A stretch of DNA of 64,000 nt from assembly GCF_007859315.1 (NCBI RefSeq), contig NZ_VOHA01000005.1, forward strand, positions 410,646-474,645, given 5' to 3'. The position numbers were made by a program, and so were the translations under genes. The notes under the pieces were generated by a model. The model was given only the letters and a program-made list of their open reading frames with translations, made no database searches and had not been told where the DNA came from. How positions within the stretch are numbered: the stretch's first letter is position 1; each line of letters starts with the position of its first letter. The DNA is from Reyranella sp. CPCC 100927. GTDB lineage: Bacteria > Pseudomonadota > Alphaproteobacteria > Reyranellales > Reyranellaceae. Shown one piece after another: positions 54,533 to 62,535 of the stretch.

Positions 54533-55849
54533 ATGAAGGACCTGTTTACCACCGACTTCAAGAATGCACCCTATTGGTGGGACGCCGCGCCGCTGACCGA
54601 AAGCGCAGGCGGCGTAATGGCCCCCTCGTACGACGCGATCGTCATCGGAGCCGGCTACACCGGCTTACGCGCTGCCTTGACCCTGGCGCGGGCCGGACGA
54701 AGCGTCGCGGTGTTCGACAAGGAGCGTCCAGGCTACGGCGCCTCCCGCCGCAACGCCGGATTTCTGGGCCGAACACTGAAAAAATCCTATGTCGACCTGA
54801 AGGCGGCCAAGGGCATCGCCTATGCCACCGCCATCTATCGTGACCTGTCGGCGGCCTATGACGGCATCCTGGCCTTCATCGAAGAGGAAGGCATCGACTG
54901 CCATGCCGTCCGCTGCGGGCGCCTCATTGCAGCGACATCGGCGGCTCACTATGCCGTGCTGGAGCGCGAATTGGCAGGCATGAAAGCCGACCTCGGACTA
55001 CCCTACGCCATGGTGCCGCGCGACCGGCTGCGCGAGGAAATGGCCACCGACCTTTATGACGGCGGCGCGGTCATTCCCGATCTCGGATCGCTGCACCCGG
55101 GCCTTTATCACCGTGGCCTGATGACAAGGGCGCTGGCAGCCGGAGTCGCGATCTTCGGCAATTGCGCCGTCACCGCGATCGAGCAGGCCAGCCAGGGTGA
55201 TCGCTTCCGAATCATCACCGCCGCTGGAGCGACGCGCGCACGGGATGTGGTCGTCGCCACCAACGGCTACACGCCGAAGAGCCTGCCCTGGCATGCCCGC
55301 CGCGTCATACCTTTTGTCGGCTATATGGCGGCGACCGAGCCGCTGCCGCCGGAACTGCTGGAGAAGCAGCTTCCGCACCGGCGCACGGTGATCGATTCCA
55401 ACCTCGACATCGATTTTTTCCGGCCCGCCCCCGACTCGCCGCGCCTGCTGTTCGGCGGTGCCACGGCCAACGGCCTTGAGGATCCCGCAACCATCGCCGC
55501 CCTCCTGCACGGGCGCCTCGCACGCGCGCTACCAGATCTCGCCGACGTCAAGCTGAGCCACGTCTGGACCGGGCAATGCGCCGGCACGTTCGACATGATG
55601 CCGCATATCGGATGCCACGACGGCATCTGGTACGGCATGGGCTACAACTTCGCCGGCGTGCCCATGGGATCGTTCTTCGGGCTGAAGATCGCGCAGAAGA
55701 TTCTCGGCCTGCCGGCTGGAACCAGCGCCTTCGAGGCTGCGACGTTTCCGACCCTGCCGCTGTATCGCGGCAATCCATGGTTCCTGCCGCTCGCGATGCG
55801 CTATTTTGCCTGGAAGGACGCCAAGCTGGCACGAAGCGGCGGGCCTTGA
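54533..55849 (+). CDS. FAD-dependent amine/amino-acid oxidoreductase (DAO family, PuuB-like)
   Basis: This 438-residue flavoprotein has an N-terminal FTTDFKNAPYWWDAAP that is typical of gamma-glutamylputrescine oxidase-like proteins. The FAD motif YDAIVIGAGYTGLRAALTLARAGRSVAVFDKERPGYGASRRNAGFLG lies at residues about 30-76. A substrate domain follows, with VVVATNGYTPKSLPWHARRVIPFVGYMAATEPL and the C-terminal GMGYNFAGVPMGSFFGLKIAQKILG. It would oxidise the C-N bond of an amine or N-substituted amino acid to imine with H2O2 or dehydrogenase chemistry. The start ATG at 54533 lies 38 bp after the SDR gene. A much longer upstream reading frame lies over the SDR gene and is not coding. Confidence 0.88.
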   Translation: MKDLFTTDFKNAPYWWDAAPLTESAGGVMAPSYDAIVIGAGYTGLRAALTLARAGRSVAVFDKERPGYGASRRNAGFLGRTLKKSYVDLKAAKGIAYATAIYRDLSAAYDGILAFIEEEGIDCHAVRCGRLIAATSAAHYAVLERELAGMKADLGLPYAMVPRDRLREEMATDLYDGGAVIPDLGSLHPGLYHRGLMTRALAAGVAIFGNCAVTAIEQASQGDRFRIITAAGATRARDVVVATNGYTPKSLPWHARRVIPFVGYMAATEPLPPELLEKQLPHRRTVIDSNLDIDFFRPAPDSPRLLFGGATANGLEDPATIAALLHGRLARALPDLADVKLSHVWTGQCAGTFDMMPHIGCHDGIWYGMGYNFAGVPMGSFFGLKIAQKILGLPAGTSAFEAATFPTLPLYRGNPWFLPLAMRYFAWKDAKLARSGGP

Positions 55850-55851
55850 TC

Positions 55852-56761
55852 TTATCCGTGCGCCGCCCTCAGCGCCGGCAGGACGTAGCGCGCAATCCGC
55901 TCGAACATCGGCACCTGCTCATCCAGCATGGGATAGTAGAAAGCCACTTCGGAGATGCCCAGCGCGATCACCTGCTCCACCATGCGCCGGCAGGTTTCCT
56001 CTGACTCATAGTATTTGATCATGCCGCCGCTTGAGCGAGCGGTCGGGTCGAGCATGAGATAGGACCGCCGCAGGGTGGCCGGATCGCGCCCGATCGCCGC
56101 GCACCGCGCGTCGATTGTCGCCACGCGCTGGCGCGTTTCGTCGATCTGAGCCTCGAAGGTCTTGGCGAAGCTGATGCTGTTCCAGATATCGGCATGCCGT
56201 GCAGCATGCCCCAGCATGACCGCGCCCATGGCAGCGATCATGATCGGCGGCCGCGGCGACTGGACGGGGCGCGGCCGCAGTGCTGCGGCATCCACCTGAT
56301 AGAAGCGCCCTTGGAACGATGTCTCCTCGTGCGACAGCAATCGGTCGACGATTTCGACATACTCGCCGAAACGGGCGACCCGTTCCCTTGGCATTCCAAT
56401 TCTCGATGCCCATCATCCGATACGACGGATCGATCTCCAGTCCAATGCCGAGCCCGACATCGAGCCGGCCGCCGGAAACATGATCGGCCGTGAGTGCCTG
56501 CGACGCCAGCAGGGCTGGGTTGCGCAACGGGATCTGGGCGACCAGAGTCGCCAGGCGAATGCGCGTCGTTGCCTGCGCGATGGCGGCAAGCTGCGTCCAC
56601 AGCTCGAACCACGGCCCCTTCCCACCGGCCCAGTCGACGAGATGATCGGCGAGCCCGACGGAATCGAACCCAAGCGCCTCGACATGCCGGCAACGGCGCA
56701 GAAGTTCCGGCCACGACACGTTTGGCAGTACGAGTACGGAAAACCGGAGCTGGCTGGTCAT
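55852..56761 (-). pseudogene. LLM-class (luciferase-like) flavin oxidoreductase with a one-base frameshift
   Basis: Two overlapping frames together give one family member of about 302 residues. The 5' part (from ATG 56761) reads LRFSVLVLPNVSWPELLRRCRHVEALGFDSVGLADHLVDWAGGKGPWFELWTQLAAIAQATTRIRLATLVAQIPLRNPALLASQALTADHVSGGR as far as MMGIENWNAK. The 3' part reads ERVARFGEYVEIVDRLLSHE...PPIMIAAMGAVMLGHAARHADIWN to the stop at 55852. The frames join at GCCAAGGGAACGG on the coding strand. One G fewer in the GGG run (56385-56387, CCC on plus) restores NAKERVARFG. The gene is therefore broken by a one-base insertion, or the base is a sequence error. No other damage is seen. Confidence 0.85.
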
Positions 56762-56929
56762 GATTTCCCCCTGTCCTGGTCAGCCGATACTGCCAGATCG
56801 GACAAGCTTAGCCGCCTGCCGCGGGGTACAAAACAAAAGCCCGGCGTCTGGGACAGGCGGCCTTTTGTGAATGGTTACCGGACCCCAGATCTAGGGGGAT
56901 GACCGCCCTGCCAGATGAGGAGAGCCGAG

Positions 56930-57643
56930 GTGGAGACACGCACGGTAGACTACGATTGCGATGGCACTTTGCTGACAGGGTACTTCGCCGACAATGCGCC
57001 GCACACGGAGAAACCGGCAATTCTGGTCGCACACGAAGCCTTCGGCATGAATGATCACATACGGGCACGCACAAGACGCCTGGCTGAGCTTGGCTATGCG
57101 GCGTTCGCCCTCGATATGTATGGCGTTCAGGGACTATCGTTGTCCGAAGCCGTGAGCCACCACATCGCGTTGACATCCGCGCCGGGACTCATGCTCGCTC
57201 GAGCCAGCGCTGCGCTCAGGCTCCTGATGACTCTGCCTGGCGTCGATCAGAAGCGGATGGCGGCAATCGGCTTTTGCCAGGGTGGCATGAGCGCTCTCGA
57301 ACTCGCACGCGGCGGGGCGCCCCTTCAATGCGCTGTCGGTTTCCATCCTGGCCTGAAGCGTCCCACCGGCAGTCTCGACCACCCGATCCAGGCCAAGGTC
57401 CTGATGATGATCGGCGATCGGGATCCGGATGTACCGGCGGAAGACAGAGCCGCTTTCGCTGACGAAATGGAGAGAAAGCAGGTGGACTGGCAGCTCCACC
57501 TCTTCGGCGGAGTCGGCCATGCCTACACCAATCCCGACATCGATCGACTGAACATCCCCGGCTACGGCTACAGTCCTGCCGCCGACAAGCGATCGTGGAT
57601 GATGATGCTCGCGCTGTTCGAGGAGGTCTTCGGGACGCGGTAA
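56930..57643 (+). CDS. Dienelactone hydrolase family protein
   Basis: This 237-residue alpha/beta hydrolase is of the DLH group. It has the oxyanion region PAILVAHEAFGMNDHIRARTRRLAELGYAAFALDMYG (residues about 30-66). The nucleophile elbow IGFCQGGMSALELA has cysteine rather than serine as nucleophile, as in dienelactone hydrolase. The acid is in VLMMIGDRDPDVPAEDR and the histidine in GGVGHAYTNPD. The whole triad is present. GTG 56930 is chosen because AGGAGAG precedes it at good distance; an ATG at 56915 would add five residues without a ribosome site. The 168-bp gap to the divergent LLM gene contains a 7-bp inverted repeat ACAAAAG/CTTTTGT (56833-56868). Confidence 0.87.
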   Translation: METRTVDYDCDGTLLTGYFADNAPHTEKPAILVAHEAFGMNDHIRARTRRLAELGYAAFALDMYGVQGLSLSEAVSHHIALTSAPGLMLARASAALRLLMTLPGVDQKRMAAIGFCQGGMSALELARGGAPLQCAVGFHPGLKRPTGSLDHPIQAKVLMMIGDRDPDVPAEDRAAFADEMERKQVDWQLHLFGGVGHAYTNPDIDRLNIPGYGYSPAADKRSWMMMLALFEEVFGTR

Positions 57644-57657
57644 ACGCGGCGTGACAG

Positions 57658-58155
57658 CTAGCTTTTCAACGGCGGCACGACGGCAAGCCCGGTCTTGACA
57701 CGGTCCATGGCAACAAAGGTCCGGAAGCGTTTGACATTGGGGTTCCCGAAGAACAGACGGCGTGAGAGACCTTCGTATTCGGCCATGGTGGCCACACAGA
57801 TCACGAGAATGAAGTCCGCCTCGCCCGCAACGTAGTAGCACTGTTGGACCTCGGGGGCGGCGGCGAAGCTTGATTTGGCCGCATCCAGCAGATCGACGCG
57901 CTCGCTCTCGACATCGACGGCGACGACGATCGTCAATGGCCGCCCAACACTCGCCGGATTCACGACCGCGACGTTGGCTTTGATGACGCCCTGCTCTTCC
58001 ATTCTGCGAACACGGCGCTGAACGGCCGGGGCAGACAGGTTGACCCTTTCGCCGATGTCGCGCTGGGGAGTGGTGTTATCGCGCTCGAGAACCGCGAGGA
58101 TGGCGAGATCGAACTCGTCCAAGGACGAAGATGGAACAGCGGTACGTCGCCTCAC
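57658..58155 (-). CDS. Lrp/AsnC-family transcriptional regulator
   Basis: This 165-residue regulator has an N-terminal winged helix-turn-helix (LDEFDLAILAVLERDNTTPQRDIGERVNLSAPAVQRRVRRMEEQGVIK, residues about 12-60) and a C-terminal RAM effector domain (IVVAVDVESERVDLLDAAKSSFAAAPEVQQCYYVAGEADFILVI). Such proteins sense amino acids and usually control a neighbouring amino-acid gene. It is divergent from the diaminopropionate ammonia-lyase gene, which is its likely target. A 15-bp palindrome at 58224-58238 is a candidate operator. Confidence 0.93.
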   Translation of the reverse strand: MRRRTAVPSSSLDEFDLAILAVLERDNTTPQRDIGERVNLSAPAVQRRVRRMEEQGVIKANVAVVNPASVGRPLTIVVAVDVESERVDLLDAAKSSFAAAPEVQQCYYVAGEADFILVICVATMAEYEGLSRRLFFGNPNVKRFRTFVAMDRVKTGLAVVPPLKS

Positions 58156-58223
58156 TTTGGCATCCCCAAACGATACAAACTTGCACCAAACGGGGCTTAT
58201 TAGAGCGCTTCTGTCGATTACTT

Positions 58224-58238
58224 CGCAATAAATTTGCG
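58224..58238. promoter_or_regulatory. Candidate Lrp/AsnC operator
   Basis: CGCAATAAATTTGCG is a 15-bp palindrome with an AT-rich centre, the size and style of Lrp/AsnC binding sites. It lies between the divergent Lrp-type gene and the ammonia-lyase gene, about 20 bp before the proposed TTG start of the latter. Confidence 0.45.
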
Positions 58239-58259
58239 CATCTTGGATGGGGTCGGCAT

Positions 58260-59468
58260 TTGTTCATTCTCAACGCACTGGCCGAGCATCGGCAACCGCT
58301 CCTTCCCGCTGACGCGACGCTCCTTGGCGCTGCAGCTGCCGACGACGTCGCGCGTTTTCTGCGCCACCGCCCCAATCATGTCCCGACGCCCTTGCATCTG
58401 CTTCCGGCGCTCGCGGCAGAGCTGGGCGTGGGCTCGATCGCCGTAAAAGATGAGGGACATCGCCTCGGACTTGGCAGCTTCAAGGCACTGGGCGGTTCCT
58501 ACGCGGTCATTTGCCTCGTCCTGGAAGCGGCCGCGCGGCATCTGGGCCGGCGTGTGGACGTTGGTGAACTGCATGATCCGGCCGTCCGGAGCATTGCCTC
58601 GCGAATCACGGTGGCCTGCGCGACGGATGGAAACCATGGCCGATCTGTCGCGCAAGGCGCCCAGTTCGTCGGCGCTCAGTCGGTGATCTTCGTCCATGAG
58701 GGCGTGAGCGAAGAGCGTGCTGCCGCCATTGCACGCTTTGGCGCCCGCATCATCAGGGTGGACGGAAATTACGACGACAGCGTCGCGGAGGCCGCGCGCG
58801 TAGCGGCCGACACGGGCTGGCTGACCGTCTCGGATACCTCGTGGCCGGGTTACGAGCACATTCCGGGCCTGGTGATGCAGGGCTACGTTGCACTCGTGCG
58901 CGAGGCGCTTCGTGATCTGCCGGAACCCCCGACACATGTCTTTCTGCAAGCTGGGGTCGGCGGATTTGCCGCCGCCGTAGCCGGGCATCTCGCCGTCCTG
59001 CTTGGTGACAACCGGCCAACCGTAACCATCGTCGAGCCACTGCGTGCGGCTTGCGTCTTGCAGAGTGCCCGGGCTCGTCAGCCGGTGAGGGTCAAGGCAG
59101 GTCCGCCGACGGTCATGGCGATGCTGGAATGTTACGAACCATCCTTGGTCGCATGGCGCATTCTTTCGCGCGTGGCCGATGCCTTCATGACAATCGACGA
59201 TGCCGACGCCATCGCGATGATGAACCGCCTCGCGCGCCCTTCAGCCGGCGATCCGGCGATCGTCTCTGGAGAAAGTGGCGGCGTTGGCCTGGCAGGACTT
59301 GTGTCGATCGCTGGAGATGCCTCGGTACGTGACGCTCTCAGGCTCGATGGCCGTTCGCGCGTGCTTGTCGTGAACACGGAAGGCGCGACCGACCCGGTGC
59401 AGTATCGGCACTTCGTCGGGCTCGATCCTGCTGCCGTTGCCGGTCAGGAAATGACCAGATCCAACTAG
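58260..59468 (+). CDS. dpaL: Diaminopropionate ammonia-lyase
   Basis: This 402-residue fold-type II PLP enzyme cleaves 2,3-diaminopropionate to pyruvate and two ammonia. Conserved parts are FILNALAEHRQPLLPADATLLGAAAADDVARFL, PTPLHLLPALAAELGVGSIAVKDEGHRLGLGSFKALGGSYAV (PLP lysine in SFKALGG), VACATDGNHGRSVAQGAQFVGA, VFLQAGVGGFAAAVAGHLAV and VSGESGGVGLAGL. The TTG at 58260 is proposed as start because GGATGGGG lies upstream and the protein then begins at the family N-terminus. An ATG at 58131 would overlap the divergent regulator gene. It heads a row with an SHMT-like enzyme and a TauD-type dioxygenase. Confidence 0.88.
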   Translation: MFILNALAEHRQPLLPADATLLGAAAADDVARFLRHRPNHVPTPLHLLPALAAELGVGSIAVKDEGHRLGLGSFKALGGSYAVICLVLEAAARHLGRRVDVGELHDPAVRSIASRITVACATDGNHGRSVAQGAQFVGAQSVIFVHEGVSEERAAAIARFGARIIRVDGNYDDSVAEAARVAADTGWLTVSDTSWPGYEHIPGLVMQGYVALVREALRDLPEPPTHVFLQAGVGGFAAAVAGHLAVLLGDNRPTVTIVEPLRAACVLQSARARQPVRVKAGPPTVMAMLECYEPSLVAWRILSRVADAFMTIDDADAIAMMNRLARPSAGDPAIVSGESGGVGLAGLVSIAGDASVRDALRLDGRSRVLVVNTEGATDPVQYRHFVGLDPAAVAGQEMTRSN

Positions 59469-59495
59469 TTATTCCAGCTGTCGAGGGGACCGACG

Positions 59496-60809
59496 ATGGA
59501 CCAGAAACTGCGAGACGACTTTGAGGGTTACGTCCAGGCCGTCGACTCCTCTCTCGACAAGTTCAGTGTCGAAGCGTTGCAGGATCGCGTCGAGCGGCTG
59601 GTCGAAGAGCACGACAGTTGGCGCCGGCGTTGCCTGAACATGACCGCCGCCGAAACACTGCTGTCGCGCCGCGTCAAGGCACTGCTGGCGTCGGACATGG
59701 CGACGCGGCTTACCGAAGGTCTGCCCGGCGGCAAAATCTATCCGCACGGCAACCAGAACCGCTATGTCGACGAAGTCGAGGGCATTGTGATCTCGCTGCT
59801 TCGCCGTCGCTTCAAGGTGAAGCATGTCGATTGGCGCCCGACGAGCACGTCGATGGCCAACTCGGCTGTCTTCTTCTCCTTGCTCAAGAACGGCGACGTC
59901 ATCCTGTCGCAGAGCGAAGCAGGCGGCGGAAACTTCGCCAATCACCCCGACGGATCGGCGGGCCTGCGGTCCCTCGCGATTCATGACATGGCCCCGGCCA
60001 ACGAGGAATTCGAGATCGACCTCGATGCCCTCGCAAAGGACGTCGATCGCCTGAAACCGAAGCTTCTGGTCTTCGGCGGCAGCAAGGTTCTCTTCCCCTA
60101 CCCGGTCACGGAAATCCGCAAGATCGCCGATCGCGTCAGCGCGCTCGTGATGTACGACGCGGCTCACCTCGGCCTGCTCATTTCCGGTGGCGCGTTCCAG
60201 GACCCGATCGCCGAAGGTGCGCACGTCCTCACGGGCAGCACGCACAAAATCATGTTTGGCCCGGTGGGCGGCTTCGTCGCCACGAACGATGACGACATTG
60301 CCGCGAAAGTGCTGGATTGCACCTTCCCGTTCTTCATGCAGACTCGTGATCAGAACAAATACGCGGCGCTGGCGCTCGCGCTGCTCGAACTCGAGCAAAT
60401 CGGCGAGAACCTGGCGCATCAGATCGTCCGCAACTCGGCAGCACTTGGCGGCTATCTGAGCGAGGAAGGCCTGGACGTACTGGCGGCAAAGAGGGGCTAT
60501 TCGAAGTCACACCAGATCTTCATTCGCCTCGGCGACGGCAAGACGCGTGCATTCGAGCTGAACTGCCAGAAGGCAAATGTCCTGCTCACGGACTGCGCGC
60601 TCACGGGCGACGCGCCGGGCCAGCGGACGGGGCTGCGCCTTGCGACACACGAACTGGCCCGGATCGGACTCAAGGAAAAGGATATGCGCGACGTGGCGCG
60701 CTTCATCCGCCGGGCTGGTGAGGGTGCGGAACATCCCGCCATCATTGCCGCCGAGCTGGCCGAGTTCCTGAGCGTACCCCGGATCGAAGCGACCAGCTCA
60801 CGCACGTAG
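59496..60809 (+). CDS. SHMT-fold PLP enzyme with altered active site (possible transaldolase)
   Basis: This 437-residue fold-type I PLP protein is related to serine hydroxymethyltransferase: NMTAAETLLSRRV for the ASEN motif, LTEGLPGGKIYPHGNQNRYVDEVE for the YAEGYPG...YVD region, YDAAHLGLLISGG with the PLP aspartate (Asp221) and His224, the PLP lysine in GSTHKIMFGPVGG (Lys251), and GLRLATHELARIGLKEKDM with the carboxylate-binding arginine. Against E. coli SHMT the catalytic Tyr55 becomes Leu72 and the PLP-stacking His126 becomes Asn146, while Glu57 is kept as Glu74. This argues against normal serine-glycine conversion. A threonine aldolase/transaldolase or alpha-substituted serine activity is possible. 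GAGGGGAC precedes the ATG, 27 bp after dpaL. Confidence 0.82.
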   Translation: MDQKLRDDFEGYVQAVDSSLDKFSVEALQDRVERLVEEHDSWRRRCLNMTAAETLLSRRVKALLASDMATRLTEGLPGGKIYPHGNQNRYVDEVEGIVISLLRRRFKVKHVDWRPTSTSMANSAVFFSLLKNGDVILSQSEAGGGNFANHPDGSAGLRSLAIHDMAPANEEFEIDLDALAKDVDRLKPKLLVFGGSKVLFPYPVTEIRKIADRVSALVMYDAAHLGLLISGGAFQDPIAEGAHVLTGSTHKIMFGPVGGFVATNDDDIAAKVLDCTFPFFMQTRDQNKYAALALALLELEQIGENLAHQIVRNSAALGGYLSEEGLDVLAAKRGYSKSHQIFIRLGDGKTRAFELNCQKANVLLTDCALTGDAPGQRTGLRLATHELARIGLKEKDMRDVARFIRRAGEGAEHPAIIAAELAEFLSVPRIEATSSRT

Positions 60810-60938
60810 GTACGAAAACAGGCGCATGTCCGCGCCCGACGTCGTGCTGACGGGGCCTTCGCCTGACAAAAATCCATGTTGGTTGTCGCGTGGACTTCAT
60901 TCAGGATGACCCACTTGTTCTCCTTGAAGGAGGCACCG

Positions 60939-61814
60939 ATGACCGTCACCATCACGCCGCTCACGGCCGTATTCGCTGGTGAAGTGGGCGCGATCGACCT
61001 GCGCCAGGTGCATGATCGCGAATCGCTGGAGGCGATCCGCGCCGGCATGGACAAGTACGCCGTACTCGTGTTCCGCAATCAGAATTTCACCAACGAAGAG
61101 CAGCTCGACTTCGCGCAACGTTTCGACGGCACGCTGCATGCCCGTACGTCTTCCTCGGCTATCGGCAACAACCGGTTCGGCAACGAGGCGCTGGCCGACG
61201 TTTCCAATGTGGACCATGACGGCAAGATCCGGGACGCGAACAACCGCATGCGCGCCTCCTCGGTCGCCAACCGCCTGTGGCACACTGATGCATCGTTCGT
61301 CGATCCGCCGGGCCGCTACTCAATGCTGTCGGCGCGGGTGGTGCCGCCGGTGAGGGCCGATACGGAGTTCGCCGACATGCGCGCCGCCTACGATGCTCTC
61401 GACGGCGAAACCCGCACCTCGATTGAAGAGCTGCGCGTTTATCATTCCATCGTCTATTCGCGCCACGTCCTCGGCTTCGACTTCGATGAGGACGAGCGGG
61501 AAAAGCTGAAGGGCGCCGTCCATCCGCTGGTGCGCACGATCCCGGGCTCCGGCCGTCGCGCCCTCTATCTCGCCTCGCACGCGGCCCATGTCGTCGACTG
61601 GCAGGTGCCGGAAGGCCGGCTGCTGCTGCGCGACCTGATCGACCACGCTACGCAGCCGCAATTCGTCTATCGCCACGTCTGGCGGCCGCATGATTTCGTG
61701 ATCTGGGACAATCGCTGCACCATGCATCGCGCTCGGCCGTTCGATGACAAGACCCACCGCCGAGAGATGCGCCGCACCACGACGCTCGATCTGCCGCTGC
61801 CGGCTACAGCTTAG
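60939..61814 (+). CDS. TauD/TfdA-family Fe(II)/2-oxoglutarate-dependent dioxygenase
   Basis: This 291-residue enzyme has the double-stranded beta-helix metal triad: HxD in LWHTDASF (His115, Asp117) and the distal histidine in WDNRCTMHRARPF, plus the 2-oxoglutarate-binding arginine in RREMRRTTTLDL near the C-terminus. The N-terminus ITPLTAVFAGEVGAIDLRQV...YAVLVFRNQNFTNEEQLDFAQRF is typical of the TfdA branch. It couples oxidation of 2-oxoglutarate to hydroxylation of an unknown substrate. AAGGAGG ahead of the ATG at 60939 fixes the start. The 129 bp after the SHMT-like gene may carry a separate promoter. Confidence 0.9.
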   Translation: MTVTITPLTAVFAGEVGAIDLRQVHDRESLEAIRAGMDKYAVLVFRNQNFTNEEQLDFAQRFDGTLHARTSSSAIGNNRFGNEALADVSNVDHDGKIRDANNRMRASSVANRLWHTDASFVDPPGRYSMLSARVVPPVRADTEFADMRAAYDALDGETRTSIEELRVYHSIVYSRHVLGFDFDEDEREKLKGAVHPLVRTIPGSGRRALYLASHAAHVVDWQVPEGRLLLRDLIDHATQPQFVYRHVWRPHDFVIWDNRCTMHRARPFDDKTHRREMRRTTTLDLPLPATA

Positions 61815-61875
61815 GGCGTCCGCCTCAAGCAGAGCGCCACGGCGTGGCGCGCGCCCATCGAATCAGAGGCCTCTG

Positions 61876-62481
61876 TTGAAGCTCGGTATCGTCTCCGACC
61901 TGCATTGCAACATCGATGGCCTCGATCGGGCCCTGGAGATCATGGGCCCAATCGATGCGCTGCTGTGTCTCGGTGACAGTATCTACGAGTATCGCTTCTC
62001 GAATGCCGTGATCGGCCGGCTGCGCGAGCGCGACGCGCTCACCATCCTGGGCAATCACGAGGAGGTCTTCCTCGGCGCGGCCGGCGCGCGGGTGCGTTCC
62101 CGGGCGGACATCGATCGGCCATTGCTTGGCTGGCTCGCCGAGCAACCCCATCGGCGCGCGTTGCGAATCGACGGCAAGCGCATCCTGATGGTGCACTCGA
62201 CGCCGTGGGAGCCGCGCGGCAGCTATGTGGTGCCCACCAGCTCCGAGCTGCAACGTTTTGGCGAGGCCGACGCCGATATCGTACTCTACGGCCACACGCA
62301 CCAACAGATCGTCCGTCGCATCGGTCGGGTGCTGGTGGTCAATCCCGGCTCGGCCGGTGATGCCCGCGACCCGCGTAATGGCCGGCAGTTGAGCTGCGCC
62401 GTGCTTGACACGGTGACGGAGGAGGTCGTGGTGCACGATTTCCCGGCCCCGCCCGTCCGTCGACTGCCCGAGGGCGGATAA
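61876..62481 (+). CDS. Calcineurin-like metallophosphoesterase (YfcE/MJ0936-like)
   Basis: This 201-residue protein has the full metal-binding set of the family: Asp and His in LGIVSDLHCNIDGLDRAL, GD in ALLCLGDSIYEYRF, LTILGNHEEVFLG, the histidine in ILMVHSTPWEP and YGHTHQQIVRRIGRVLVVNPGSAGDARD. The substrate could be a phosphodiester or phosphomonoester; none is indicated. The frame has no ATG at the family start. TTG 61876 is used, with AGAGG upstream. The gene follows the dioxygenase by 61 bp and may belong to the same unit. Confidence 0.85.
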   Translation: MKLGIVSDLHCNIDGLDRALEIMGPIDALLCLGDSIYEYRFSNAVIGRLRERDALTILGNHEEVFLGAAGARVRSRADIDRPLLGWLAEQPHRRALRIDGKRILMVHSTPWEPRGSYVVPTSSELQRFGEADADIVLYGHTHQQIVRRIGRVLVVNPGSAGDARDPRNGRQLSCAVLDTVTEEVVVHDFPAPPVRRLPEGG

Positions 62482-62535
62482 AGCCTCCATTGAAATTTCG
62501 CCGCCGCCGGCAGAGCGCTACGTTGGTGCTGGGCA

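Noticed and set aside
58131..58259. ATG at 58131 as start of diaminopropionate ammonia-lyase
   Set aside because: It would overlap the divergent Lrp gene by 25 bp, remove the promoter region and add 43 residues not typical of the family.
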